From: Anseranas semipalmata
Taxonomy: Eukaryota; Chordata; Aves; Anseriformes; Anseranatidae
Assembly: GCA_013399115.1 (NCBI GenBank)
Contig: VXAA01007265.1
Location: forward strand, 498,832 to 562,831
Length of the DNA stretch: 64,000 nucleotides
Reading direction: 5' to 3'
Part shown: piece by piece, positions 23,454-36,100 of the stretch
How the letters are laid out: each line of letters begins with the position of its first letter
Numbering within the stretch: the first letter of the stretch is position 1
Position numbers and translations under genes: made by a program
Notes under the pieces: generated by a model
Told to the model about the DNA's origin: nothing
Databases searched by the model: none
The model's input: only the letters and a program-made list of their open reading frames with translations

Positions 23454-24420
23454 GTAAAATACAGTACAGTGGATGTATATACACAGCAGCCCCCTTCATG
23501 TTTAAAATATTCTAGAGAGCTTAACAAGTGATAACCTAAGATAAAGCTACTGTTGGGTCAAAGAATGAATTAAACAAGTGTTGCCTTTAGTCTTGACATG
23601 AAAGCATTTACAGAGCCAATGTTCTAAATCTCTGCTGGCAGAATATTCAGAGGTGGCAAACGAAAGAGCACTTAAGATGCACAGGCTCTTTCAGCTATGG
23701 ATTTATAATGATATTCCTGTAGAGCATTTGTACAACACAAAACCTGACTTGGGCAGTAAGGAAGTAATACCTCAGCTGGATATGCAGGGCCTTGAGATTA
23801 GATAAGCACCTGAAATACCTTCAAGAGTTAATGAAAGCCCAAGAACAGATCACCTTCTGGGGGACCAGCAGCAATAGCAGCTGACCCTGCTCTCCCCCTT
23901 GCTGCTTTCTTAAATTCATACAACTCCAAGTTTTTTCTGCTTACATTTTGCAAGTACATTTCATGATTTTTCAAGTGCCAGACTGAAAGCTCCTAAATGG
24001 GTTTCTTTGGCACAACAGCTACAGCCCTAGTTCATCCAAGAAACTGCTGCTCTTCTCTCCTGAGTGAATCAACAGGAAGCAGGGGAGAGGGGAATTCACC
24101 CTCTATGCCCAGCCGCTGAATTTGGCTGAGCAGTTTGTTGTGCTGTTTTCGTGAAGTGGACATCTGTCAGCCAAGATTCAGAGACTTGGTACGAGCTGGG
24201 TGAACACTCCTTCCCACAAAGCATCAAAAAGCTAACAGACTGTTATGACTTGCAGTCGTTCCTCAACTGACCCCAACTCAATCCAGATCTCTGGTGTTGA
24301 TCACATTCCATCATACTCTTGGTCTCTCAGGTTGCATTGGAGGGATCCATTTGTTCCTCCTTGAACCCCAAAATGTTCTTTTAAGTAATTTGTATTCATT
24401 TTTTGAAAATGTCAGGCTCA

Positions 24421-24422
<2 letters not shown>

Positions 24423-24451
<29 letters not shown>

Positions 24452-24463
24452 CAAAAAAAAAAA
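24423..24463. repeat. (AAAAC)n simple repeat
   Basis: Runs of AAAAC units end in an A homopolymer. Similar tracts occur at 42882-42912 and 48571-48662. No transposon body adjoins it. Confidence 0.9.
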
Positions 24464-24871
24464 CTCCAGGAAAACGGAGAGGCTAACACCAAACATAAAG
24501 CTCTGAGGACATTAAGAGGTAGGCAAGACTCAGGAAGACAGAAGCCTTTCCTCATTATAATTTTGTCATGTAAACTGTAGTAGACAGAGCCATAGACAAA
24601 ATTGTCCTTGATTCAAATTCTGTTTTGTCATATATCCCTCTGTTTTGAAACATTGTGTTTCAGGAGACTTCTAATAAAGAGTGAAAGTGCCTGAAATTGG
24701 AAGAAAATGGATTTTAAGTGCTTTTAAGTGCTTAAGTCCAAAATTGCTATCAAAATCTCCCTTCCTGCCTACACTCCATCAGTGTCTTGCATTTTGTTTT
24801 CCTTTCCTTAAGCTCTGGAGATACCCAAGTTTATGTTTTTATGACTACATAAAAACACCTTCAGTCTCAAC

Positions 24872-25068
24872 ACAGAATCGCATAATCATAGAATCATTTA
24901 GGTTGGGAAAGACCTTCAACATCATCAGATCCAACCATCAACCTGACCTACTGAATCCCACCACTAAACCACGTCCCTTAGTGCCATGTCCACATCTCTT
25001 AAATACCACCAGGGACAGGGGCTCCACCACCTCCCTGGGCAGCCCACTCCAATGCTTGACCACTCTCT
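24872..25068 (-). mobile_element. CR1 LINE 3' fragment
   Basis: The left edge has acagaatcgcataatcatag followed by gaatcatttaggttggg, the reversed CR1 3' end. Then come the aagaccttcaacatcatc and atccaaccatcaacctgacc blocks, and further right ggggctccaccacctccctg. The last block belongs to a CR1 subfamily different from the one at 17064. The similarity fades after gaccactctctcc at about 25068. Only about 200 nt of 3' UTR remain: a severely 5'-truncated, non-functional insertion. Family-level recognition is confident; the subfamily is not assigned. Confidence 0.85.
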
Positions 25069-25351
25069 CCTGAGCATCTCCAGTCTACTCAGAGTCTAAA
25101 ACCTACACAGATGAATACTTGTCTTACAGTATACCCCAGACACGGGTACAGGTTCAGACACTACGCCTGCACTCCTGGAGATGCTGGGGGTTCAGGCCCT
25201 CGCATGCCAAGGATGAAAACAGACCTGCTATGTGTGAACAGAAAATTGAATTTCACAAATCCAGCCCTTTTTGTGCCCCCCCTTTACATCCCCAGATCTA
25301 CGTACAGTGCTGTTTCATTTTATATTTGTAAATGGCTTTTAGAGTGCTTAC

Positions 25352-25483
25352 CTGAGCAGCAGATGTTTGCCAAGTGAAGAGCAGCTGCTTGTGACATCTC
25401 GTTAGCACCGCACACCTAGTGCCAAGGAGCTCACCTCTCGGCTGTGTCAGAGCACACCCCTGTGTGGTCACATTACTGAAAGC
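25352..25483 (-). other. Candidate 132-nt internal exon, minus strand
   Basis: Reading the minus strand, an acceptor ends in tttttgcatgcacag just before 25483, and a CTCAG/GTAAGC donor follows 25352. The 132-nt segment is exactly 44 codons and open throughout in phase 0, reading AFSNVTTQGCALTQPRG at the start and FTWQTSAAQ at the end. An alternative donor (GAGAG/GTGAGC) lies inside it. I recognise no family and find no neighbouring exon with matching structure. A chance pairing of sites is quite possible. Confidence 0.2.
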
Positions 25484-26909
25484 CTGTGCATGCAAAAACT
25501 GCTTAAACGGCTGCTGCTAATATGTATTAGAGGTTAATTCCAGAAGTCAGGAAAGCTGATATTTTGTCTGAAAACAAACAGAATGTATGTTTGTACTGGA
25601 AGTTGTAAACAAGGAGGCATGCTGGGTAGGTAGCCTCAAGCTAGCAGAATTTTTTAAAAATCCTGAGACTTGTCTTTACATTATTTATAGGCTGGAGAAG
25701 ATTCATTGTTTGTGAAACAACAGGCAGCCCTTGTGCTACATCTATTGACACAGTGAAACCTTCTTGGATTGAAATTTGCTTTGATATCCTGTAGAGATTT
25801 TCTCCTAAAGTGTGAATTTCTTAAATACACTGCACTCACAGGGCGTGCGCTTGCCCATTCTCTTGTATATGTGCTCTCTCTCTGTGCTTCATACATTGCG
25901 TACAACGCTTCACAGTGAACCAAACCCCATGTGGTGGGAGTGAATTATCAAGGGTGTGTGGTATCTTTAAAGAACAGATTAGTAAAACATTGGTTCTTAT
26001 TAACATGAATAAAAGCAGATTTCATAAAGGCCTTAGCAAAGAGTGAAATAACTGTTATTTACACAAGTTTGTGTGTTCTATGCAGATCTCAGCATGAGCT
26101 AAAGATGCTACTTTTATAATATTAGCAGAAAGTAGGGAACAAAGAAAGAGCACTGAAAGACTAATTCCTCCCCCAGGAAAACAAGACAAAACACTGTGTC
26201 CTAGGAGGATACTCTGTACTCGCTGTCATCCATTATCCTCCGTGGCAATGTGAGAGCAGACAGCAAGGCTCACTGGGCCAAAGCACATTCCATGCAACTC
26301 CTCTGAAGTCAAAGATATTACACCAGAAATTAACACAGCTCTTATCAGACTCACAACCGGGTTTTCCATTTTATTTACTGTTATTTATTGAACTGGAGTA
26401 GCCCCTAGAGGCTCTCAGGAGGACTGCTGTCCTGTTGTGCTCTGAGAACTGACAGGGAAGGACAGTGATGAGACACTTAGGCACTCACTTTGATTTCCCT
26501 GGGGTTTGACATCAGCTCAGAAGTCTTCTTCCTTACTTTTCCAGAGATCAGCTTCATGTCCTCTTTTTGTATGTATCACTGAGTGAGATCCTCTGACAGA
26601 AAGACCCACAAAGTTGGTGGAATTACTACTACACGCAGCTTGCTATTGACTGCACCACCACCAACTCATCCTCACCTGTTGCAAGCAATATCTCAGCTGC
26701 CCGAGAGAAACAATGTCCCTGCCATGTCATTGGTGGGCTTTACTGCAGAAGAGCTCCAAGGAGAAAAAAAAGTCAAAGTTAGCAGTACATTCAGCTGTCA
26801 GAAAAGCACTGGGACGGTCAAACAGGAACGTCAGTCTTTCCCCCCTGGGCTGGAAAGAGTGATGTTCTGTCACATGGAGCTGTTAAGAGAAGACTAATTA
26901 AAAGCTAAG

Positions 26910-26930
26910 AAAATAAATAAATAAATAAAA
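26910..26930. repeat. (AAAT)n microsatellite
   Basis: Five AAAT-type units follow an A-rich stretch. A shorter tract of the same kind lies at about 59733-59749. Confidence 0.85.
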
Positions 26931-27008
26931 GGAGACCCATAGGAGTACCCCCTCTAAAACAGATGTTTTAAATTGCTAAAGACTACTTTTCCTTTATTCG
27001 GGGAAAAC

Positions 27009-27050
27009 TCTCCTTCCCTCTCTCTCTTTCCCCCTCTCCCCCCCCNGTTT
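27009..27050. repeat. Pyrimidine-rich tract with an N in a C homopolymer
   Basis: A CT-rich run passes into eight or more C residues and then N at 27046. The N is best read as unresolved homopolymer length. Confidence 0.85.
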
Positions 27051-29759
27051 TCCCCAGCCTGTCTTCAAGTTATAACATTATCAGAGAAAGTAGCTTCACT
27101 ACTACATGAGCTTTGTACTCTATGAAGATATCACTACATATTGCAGGGACAGGCAAAGGACAGAAATAGACATGACAGTAATGCTGGACACTTCTAGTGA
27201 ATATAAATATAGCCCTTACCCCTTCCCATTAAATATATAGGAAGACAGCTTCTGGTGCAGCTGGTACTGGCTATTACATCTGACTAATAGGCAGTTTAAC
27301 TCGCTCACTGTTGAATCCTAAATCCACTTGTGCAGTATTATAAGCGGTCTGAATATAGCTCTTCTTTCTATGGCATCCCAAAGTGTTTTGTGTAAGTAAT
27401 ATTTTCTTTTTGTGGTAGATTTCTTTTAAGGCTCCTAAATTGTTTTGTAAACTTTATAAAGATCCTGAAGGTCCCGCAAAATCAGTAAATGTATTTTGAA
27501 TTAATCACAATGCAATCATTGCAGGGACCCTTGTTTCTATTGCTGAGATTCATCCTGAAAGTAGATGTGCTATAGTATGTCTGAAATTCAGAGGTTTGAC
27601 ATTCCAGAGCATTGCTACTCAATTGGTTGGGAAAGGATGCACAAGAACATTGCATGCATCAAACTGATAGCAAAGGAGACTCTTGTTTTCAGAAGATAAT
27701 CTTCAAAACTAAAAATGACCTGTAACAAGAAGTCTTTCTGACTAATCCAATTTGTCTGAAACAATCAAGGGATCTTGGCAAGAATCTTAATTTTCTTCAT
27801 AATCCAAAGATTGAGTCTTTTAGCACATGGTTCTGTCCTGATCCAAAGGGATTAGGGCTTCCTAGTCATGTGCCAACATCACTTCTGCAGAGATTTCCTC
27901 AGTGGCTTCTTCTATTGCATGTCTTTGCCTATCAATGCCTACTGAGGCTGGATGGCGCTCGTGGCTGAAGATATTCTGTTATGGCAATTAAGCGCAAATT
28001 CCTCTGCTGGCTGTGACATGAGGGCCTCAGAGGGAGATGTAGAAGGCATCTCTTTGTATCTGTTTCTCTCAGTAGCAAGCCAAGACTGGTTTCTGCTCCT
28101 CAAAGATAAGTGGTGAGAGGAGAGGATAAGGCAAACAGGAATGAGAAGGAAAAATCATCCAAGCACATCCATGGGGAGGTCGTAGTTAATGGCGACAAAA
28201 TGTGAAGAAAAGAAGGATGTGAAGAGCACAGCCTGACTGAGCAGTCTGACTGAGTTAGTGTACCACTGCAGTAGGCCCAGTATAAATACGTAAGAGATTA
28301 AGTAGACAGAATGTATATAGAGTGATCACAGACTTTTTTTTTTTTTTCTGTAGCTTTCTTGTCCTTTCAATTACAGAAACCCAAATTAACTCATTGCTTT
28401 CCAACCTGGCTGTCTAGCAGAGGCTGCCCTACCCTGATCAGGCAAGGACGCCAGGGGTCACCTGCAGACCCCTTCCTGGGCACCCATGTAGCTCTGAGCA
28501 CTAAATTCAGAACAGAAATTTGCCACATGCCAACACAGAGAGGGGGAGGCAGGAACCACAGCCTGTCTGCTGGTGGGCCAGACCATCCTGTTAGATGTGG
28601 AAGGGAGCACAAACATCGCCTGGCAAGGATGTTCCTTGTGTACGTGCTGCACAAAGCCCACAGTCTGCTCAGTGACCACATATCACACCACGATGAATCA
28701 CTGGGCTCACCCATGAACTTCTTCTTGCTGGGAATATGATTATTCAGCTTTTCCTCGGATCTGACCTAAAGCCCATCTACACAAAGCTATGGGCTCAGGG
28801 CAGGAAATGTTCATATTTCACTTTCACTTATATATGAACTGGAACAGAATATAAGATAACACAGAAGGGAAATCGCACTGACAATCATTTCTCATGTCAA
28901 TCTGTGCAATGGGTGGTATTAATAGCACGCCTAATATTTTTGTTATCTCAGAAAAGATGCTCTGGACTGCTATGATAATGTTTCACTAATGATAGTGTTT
29001 CATTGTCATGTAGTTAAAGCTTCAGGCCAAAAAAGATGAGTGGTGGGGTTTATGCTACATTTGGTGGAACAAAGACAAACCTAGCCTTCCTTTTAGTCCC
29101 GCTGTAGGGCTGATATTTTTTGTCCTTTAGATGCAGCATACTTGGGGTTACACTTGTGTCTGCTTTGGCCAGCATAAGTTTAGCAGCAGCAGTCACAATG
29201 TACTTAGTTATCTAGGGAAAACATTAAGATCCAGCTGTGAATCTCAGCTGTGGTGTGCTTGTGCAGCACAGTGCAAGGTGCAAGTTCCCTGAAGTGGCCA
29301 CTTGCAGTCAGAAAGCTAATACACACGTACAGTGCCAAACAGCAGCCTTGAAAGGCAGGTTGATGGCTACATGCTCAAAGAATGGTGAAAGCTGCAAAGG
29401 CCCTCTAAGCTGTGCAAAGACACAACATGCCTCTGCCTCCAGTGGGCTTTTCTGAGACAGAAAAGTCCCTGGAAGGAGGACTATCATGGAGATGTTCTTT
29501 CTCTCTGTATCCTTTCTCATGTGTTTCCCACAGAAGGGAATCTCTCCCAACATAGTTTTTTTTTTTTTTTTTCAAATAAGTTGACCAAAAACTAAGCAAT
29601 ACAGTTGCACACCTCCCCTATCCTCACCCACCACCACCACCACTGTGCTAATGTCTCCAATGGGCTTCATAAATATAGTTTTTTCAAAGACATGCACTCA
29701 GTGGGATTGGGAACCATTTTCTTCAGTGTGTACTTAGAACTACAGTTAGCCAAGTGCTA

Positions 29760-30168
29760 AATAGATTTTTACAATCCTTTACTCCCACTAGCATTGAGGA
29801 GTGCTCAGAAGAAGTATCCCCAGCAGGTGGTGACACTTGGGGTCTGCATAGTTTCCAGCTCAGAGGGGATTCACAGGCCTCCAAATCTGTGCCAGAATTG
29901 ATTTAGTGGGCCACTACAGTTTGAAGTTGAGAGCAGCACCCAGTATGTATTCAAAAATAAATGTATCCTTTGGGAGTTTAAATTTTCCTTCAGCTCAGGC
30001 TGTGTAGCTAGTTTGCACAACACAATTAGCAGGATTTGTTACTGCAACAGGAGTTTGCAGTAGTGGTTCAATCAGGAGATGTGAGCCACAATCGAATATA
30101 ATTCATTTTTTTCCTAACTGTATGGACTTCTCAATGCTAGTGGGAGTAAAGGATTGTAAAAATCCATT
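29760..30168. repeat. Perfect 35-bp inverted repeat enclosing a 331-bp spacer
   Basis: 29764-29798 (starting gatttttacaatcc and ending actagcattgag) is exactly the reverse complement of 30130-30164. With two mismatches the match extends to 29760-29802 against 30126-30168. The arm motif aatcctttactcccac resembles wording in old palindromic repeats of sauropsids, so each arm may be a fragment of such an element. The identity over 35 bases is far better than age would predict. It could be a non-autonomous DNA transposon of about 409 bp with terminal inverted repeats, two inverted repeat fragments, or a gene-conversion product. No convincing target-site duplication flanks it. Confidence 0.8.
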
Positions 30169-33100
30169 ATTTGTCATTAAAGTAAAAGCTCTGCCTATGA
30201 ATATGTACACAAAGCACCCCTGTTGTAAAAGAAGCAGCCATTTTACATTGTCACTTCTGGAAAAAAAAAATTGACTTCCCAGAGTGAGAGAATGCAACAG
30301 AGGACGATCATGGATTTTATTCAGGCTAGCATCTTCAGCAATAAAGTGGTGGGTGTAATCCTTAGAGAGAGGTTCTACCATTTTAATCGCAGCAGTAGAG
30401 TGGTATGACTCTGTGTGTAGGCAAGCTATAAAATAAATTTTGAGAGCCTGTGTTGAGCTACGGCATTCCTGTGTTCTCACTTTATACTTTTTTTTTCCAA
30501 CCTCCACAAATTAGGATGAGTTATTGGCTGCTGTTAACATAGATGAAGGCAGAATTTGCAAGCATTGCATGCAGACAGGGGTTTGTATGTTTTGGGAGTA
30601 TGCTCTGTAACTCAGATCCACTGATTCATTTCTGACTTGTAAATAGCAAAACCATTTGTTATTCAGTTTTCAAAGACAGCAAAATGTGTCAGCCTGTTAC
30701 ACACTGTAAGTCAGCTATCAATAAGAACTTCTGAAACAGCCCATCTTCCCTTACTGGCTAGCAAATAACTACTAAAAACTAAATGCTTGCTTTTTAAGTT
30801 AGCTGAGAAAAAAGAAAATGAAAACCAAATCTGAATATTAGCCTCCTCCATGGAGACTCTTTTATGTGCTGGCATTTGACAAACTTTTTGAATATTACCT
30901 TATTCTGACATCACTCACTACATCACCATTAGCTTTGTGTTCTGGATAGTGTGGTTAAATTACTGTGAATGCTGTAGCTAAATTATTAAAGTTGCCTTGG
31001 TTGCTAATCCAGTGCTGACTGCCTGTTACCTTGGATTGTGTGGCTGGTTACAGTTCACTGCCTTTTGTCCCTGTCTTCCCAGGGTACTATCTCTAACCAA
31101 TTACCAAGTCTGATGCTTTCTTGTTGTTCTTGCTAAAAATTAAGCAGCTCTCTTAGCTTTCCCTTTGGCATCACAGAGATAGTGCTAATGAAAAGTGCCT
31201 GGATTGGACCTGGAAAATGGAAGCTACATTTTTACCGACAGAGCAAGCACAGCTCAGTCTGCAGTGCAGTAGGCTTCCCCACTTTGCCAAGTCAAACTTT
31301 GGCTGAGATGCCGAAGTGGACTAATTAATGCTAATTCTGTTGCTGTCACTTACACCCAGGGGCGTAAGCTCATACCACACACCTGAAGTCATGTTATCAG
31401 CTATTTCTTGTTCCCATGCAGGCCCCCTGGATTTGAACTAGCAGCCCACAGCTGAAAGACTCTATAGCCTGCACAAATTCCTAGGGCTGTCTACTGTCTT
31501 TGCCACGGATTGTTTCACTGGAGTTCAAAAATAAGTCCATAAACCGGTGGAGAAAGCCAGCTGAGAACTGAAATTTTTGTTTGCAGGCTATTCAGCATTT
31601 CAATAATTTCAGTTTCCAGTTAGAATAAGAGCTACTCCTGGAATAACTTTTTACTGCAATTGCAAATTCTTAAAAAAAAAAAAAAAAGGACCATTTTAAA
31701 ATATTTTGCTCTGAACCATTTCACTTTGGTTTTATATGACATTCTGTGTTGCAATAGTATGCCTTTGATATGTCTAATAATACACACAGATAATATATAG
31801 TATTTGTTTATAATACTTTAAGCAACCCATCAAAATGAAATGGTCCAGCTTTATGAAAACACCATTTTGAATTTTCCCTATAAATAGTCAAAAATCAAAC
31901 TTCTGCAAAATACTTTGATTTACGTGAAGCCACATTTTTAATGGAGAGTTGCTTTTCAACAACAGCTACAGGCAATACCATGATATATTTATTTGGAATA
32001 TGAGAATGCACTTTAACTTTTTTTTTTTTTGGCATTTGGTGTCTTCCTTAACGCTGACAGGCTAGCCATGCATACCTAGAACAACAAAGGCTACTTACTC
32101 TATAGATCTGGAATTTCTCTCCTTTCCGTGTTATCCTCTGGCTTGATTTGGCTGGTGTCTGGCCGTGTGGGATGTCAGAGCCCAGGCCTCCTTTCCAAAC
32201 ACTGGCAGGCAGAAGCACAGATGTGACCATCCCAGTGGGCTGGCAAGGACCCTCCTGCACGGAGGCACTGAACTGGCTGGGGGAGACCGCTGCTATCCTG
32301 CAGCCCACGAGAGCATAAGGAGGGGAGATCACCCACAGCCCCCTTCTTTTTGCATGGAAATGCTTGTGCTGAAAGGGTTGTTTGTGCTTTGTGGCCCACC
32401 TAGTACCTGCTAGTTACTTTCATGTGCCAAAAACTCATGGTAAAAGTGGAAGAGACTTACCCTGATGTAATTTTTCTATACATGTACATACAAATGTATT
32501 TTTTAATTTGTACCTGAAGGGACATGTTGATATAAAATCCTCACTGTATTTAGATGGTTTCACCCATAATTTATATTGAGGAAAAAGGTATTTTAGTGAA
32601 ACCCCAACCTTTTTTGCTTTCCTAGCTAATGATGTTATTCCTTGGTATACATAGGAAACAAAAATGGCAGCCTCTGTCAAAACCAGGACAGCTGCAGTGC
32701 CAAGAAGGAGGATAACCACAGTCAACCAGAGCAAAAAGCACATGCCTGCCCACCCACTAATACCTCTGCTGCTTAAGGAAGCCACACCAGAGCAGCCCAT
32801 GTCAACCCAAGAGAGGCATCACTTCCCTTTCTCACCAGTTCACGTGCAACCTCCCTCTGGCGCAAGTTGTCTTCCTGTCTCTTCCTCTTGGCAGGAGCCA
32901 AGCAGGAGAAGCTTTTGTACCAGTGTGTCAGGCAAGCCAGGCTACTTTACTTCAGAGTTGGAGCTAACAGGAAAATTAGCAAAAGCAGCAACTTAAAGGC
33001 AGCAGACAGATGTATTGCCTCCAGCTACTAAGACGCTATCAAAGATCCACTGCTTGACATCTGTGCCCATAGGAAGTCCTTCGCGTTAGATGCTGAAGCT

Positions 33101-36100
33101 GATGCCAGGCCTTCTTGGATCTTTGACAAGAGAGAAGACCTTTACACTTGGCTGCTTCCTATGTCTTAGATGCACTTCCTTATCATCTTGTCTCTGCAAC
33201 AATTTACTGCTTTATAAGAGGTGATAGCACCAATAAGTCAAGAAGCTCTTTGCTTTGTCTTTCTCTGTGGGATGATTGTCATGTGAAGCCAGCTACTTCC
33301 TGCACTCTTGGCAGAGCAACTTTCAATGCTGTCAAGAGGATAGGAGTAAGGAGAGCATTTACTTGTAAAAGGGCAGGAGTAGGGATTCATCTCAGAGGAA
33401 ATACTTGTTTTGTTTACTCCATGGAGAAGAAGCATGCTAAAAGGGAGGGGGGCTTACGAGATACAACTGAATTAACGATGAACAAAGTTTTCCTCAGTGA
33501 CAGGCAAGAACAAATGATGTTCAGTATATCTGAATGTTAGATGCTACCTTGCAGTAAACAGCTCATTCTGATCTGTACTTTCAGACCAGCACCAGGTCCA
33601 GGGAGCCATTCTCATCTCTGTAGAGAACAATGTGAAGAACTCATTGGCGCCAATGGGAGCACTGAGCCAACATCCCCCACTAACCCATGCCAAGTCACCT
33701 CAGGCAAGGCTAAACAAGAGGTCTGCACTGGGGCTGGAGAAGAGAGGAACATTTCTTTGTCTCTCCACTTTTTGAAAGAAGCACAGGCTGAACTTTATGA
33801 CAGAAGAAAATGTTCCTGTCCAAAAAGTAAACAAACAAAAAAACTCACTATCGCTTGGCCTTCAACCACATTTTGGTTACATTTTTATAAGAAACCTGTC
33901 ATTTCAAATGGAAATTTTCATTTCGTTTTTACTATTGAAAACTTGTCTTTGAAAAATGCTTATAGCTTTGTTTACTGAGGAAATAAGATTTACAGAGTCA
34001 TGCTGCATCCATATCGGTTTGTGTCTGCTTACATCTTCTTTCCTTAAGTTTTGAATATCTTGCCTGAGCTCAGACAAATTTGACAGACACAGAATCCTCA
34101 GAAATAACAAAGCCTTCACAGATTTCTTGACTATCTTCAGAAGAGCCTTGGGTGGCTGTGCAGAAAGCGTGAGACCCTGTCAACGCTTCTGGGAAGAAGA
34201 GGCAGCAGTGCTAGTTCACCCATGAGACTTCAAAGACCTCACATGGGAAATGGACATTATAAATATTCCATCATTTCGAGATTTTCCATCAGAGTTCTAA
34301 ACAACCACACATTCAAATCCATAGGAAAACAGCCACACTAAATCTACAGCTTACAGAACTACTTTTCCTGTTTTCATCATACTTTTTTTGCTTTCTATCC
34401 CTAACTGTATTACAAAAATGAAAGGCATGTGACATTCTCTTTTCTCCAGTTTCCTTTCTTTCTCTGCTCTTAGTTTTTCGAAACTCACCCCAGTCAGGAA
34501 CAAGTTTCCAAATGGAAAAAGGGAGCATGAACTGATGCTTACTAACTTTTTCGAAAAAGGCAATGTTTGTGAAAGCAGACTTAGAAAAAAGTAAGATTTG
34601 ACTTACAGAACACCCCTTTTTTCAGATTAAGAAAAAGGTAAAATTTCTAGGAGAAAAAAAGAGAATAAAAATCCTTCATTTCCAAAACAAAATAAGATAG
34701 TGAAAAAAAAAAAATAAATCAAAGGTCCATTTGAATGCCTTGAAGTGAATAAAATTTAATATTTTATATATTTTAAGCAACAAAACTGAAATGTCCAACA
34801 TCTTGGTCTTTCTTTATTTCCTGTGCAAATACAGAAGCATCCCCTCTAATATTTTTCCTGTGATAGGCTGTTCTTTAAAACATATGCTTATCAGTGACAC
34901 CTGATATATGTGACTGCAGCCTTCAATCCCTGCAGGCAGCTTGTTATGAGTATGCATGTTGATAACAGCTAACATGTATTTGTATCTTAATTTTCAGTGC
35001 CCAAAAGGCACCTAAGTCTTTCCCTATGAACAACACTTAAATAAAGTTACAGGGTGCTAGTAGCTGTTTTGCCATTAACTTCTCTTGGTCCAAGAAGGCA
35101 ATGAAGATTTTAATTATGCAGGTCATTTATGGAAAACCTTCCCAAAGCCCAGAGGTACATCTCACTTATTGGAATTTTCATGTTTTCACATATCTCAATA
35201 CAAGCCAATTTTTTTCCTGTTATGAGGATAGCTGATTTACTTTTGGATCAAGGAAAGGACTGAACTATTTTAAAGAACAGTTTACCTAATTCCTGTTTGT
35301 TTGCTTTTCCATGTGTCATTTTTTCTTTCTTTTACTTTTTGTGGAAATATCTACTGTCTTAAAGATAACCTGTTTTCTGAGACCAGCTAATTTGGGTAGC
35401 TTGGTGAGATTATTTTCCAGGAAAACAATGAAGTGCAGAGTGCAAATGGAGTTGCTTTAACAGTTATCAGGACAAGATTTGCGTGAAATTTCCCCCACTG
35501 TCTCAGCTGTTTTCACTATATGCCAAATCACAGTTTCAGATGGTTGAAATAGATTCATCTCTTCACACTTTGATTTGTCTGCTACAGAACTCTGTGCTTC
35601 GTGAAAGCAAGGGCTCCTTCCATAGTCTTATACAAATTCCCAAGGATTTGGATTTACAGAATAAAATTGTAAGAAAGCAGGGTCAGACCGTTGCCCCATG
35701 GCTCTCACTCAGGAGTATTCCTCTCTGGTGTTGCACTGGCAGAGAAGAAAAAAAGGAAGTAAAAATTGAAATTCCCGAGTGCCAGGTATAAGCAGTTCAT
35801 CTGCACAATATGAGTACACTTCAGCCTCACAGAGTGTATTATTTAGACTGTCCTAATAGACTGCATCCCCTGCTAGCCTGCTGCAGTGCTGACCAGCTCG
35901 TGATGCCCTGAATGTGCTTTTTCACTCACTTGGCCTCATCTGCACGCCTCCATCAGCATAACTTCAACACCCTGAACCACAGGGGCACTGGGGCCTCTCC
36001 GTTCCCTCTTGCGGTCTGCAGCTCTGGATTGGTGTGATGAGCTGTATTAGTCCTCAGACCACAGGGTGACTACCTGACATTTAGGAAGCCCGCAGGATAA

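Larger units (their letters stand above)
19201..24871. other. Non-coding stretch, no gene recognised
   Basis: 19201-19500 could still be the 5' end of the CR1 or could be unique flank; I cannot tell. Beyond that I see AT-rich single-copy sequence, a small (AAAC)n tract near 20158-20175, an AT-rich alternating tract at about 23155-23235, a pyrimidine tract at 23300-23335 and an (AAAAC)n tract at 24423-24463. Short frames on both strands carry no recognised domain. Confidence 0.65.
25069..29759. other. Non-coding stretch, no gene recognised
   Basis: Contents are a possible minus-strand exon at 25352-25483, an (AAAT)n tract at 26910-26930, a pyrimidine/poly-C run with an N at 27046, a T homopolymer at about 28332-28347 and another near 29559-29572. 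A moderately GC-rich patch at 28391-28740 is open in several frames on both strands, which argues for base composition rather than coding. No repeat family is recognised. Confidence 0.6.

Noticed and set aside
28359..28739. 126-codon plus-strand frame
   Set aside because: Starts at a non-ATG codon, and two minus-strand frames are open over the same bases, so local base composition explains it.
30103..30507. 134-codon minus-strand frame
   Set aside because: It runs through one arm of the inverted repeat and low-complexity T/A tracts, opens without an ATG-supported context and shows no domain.
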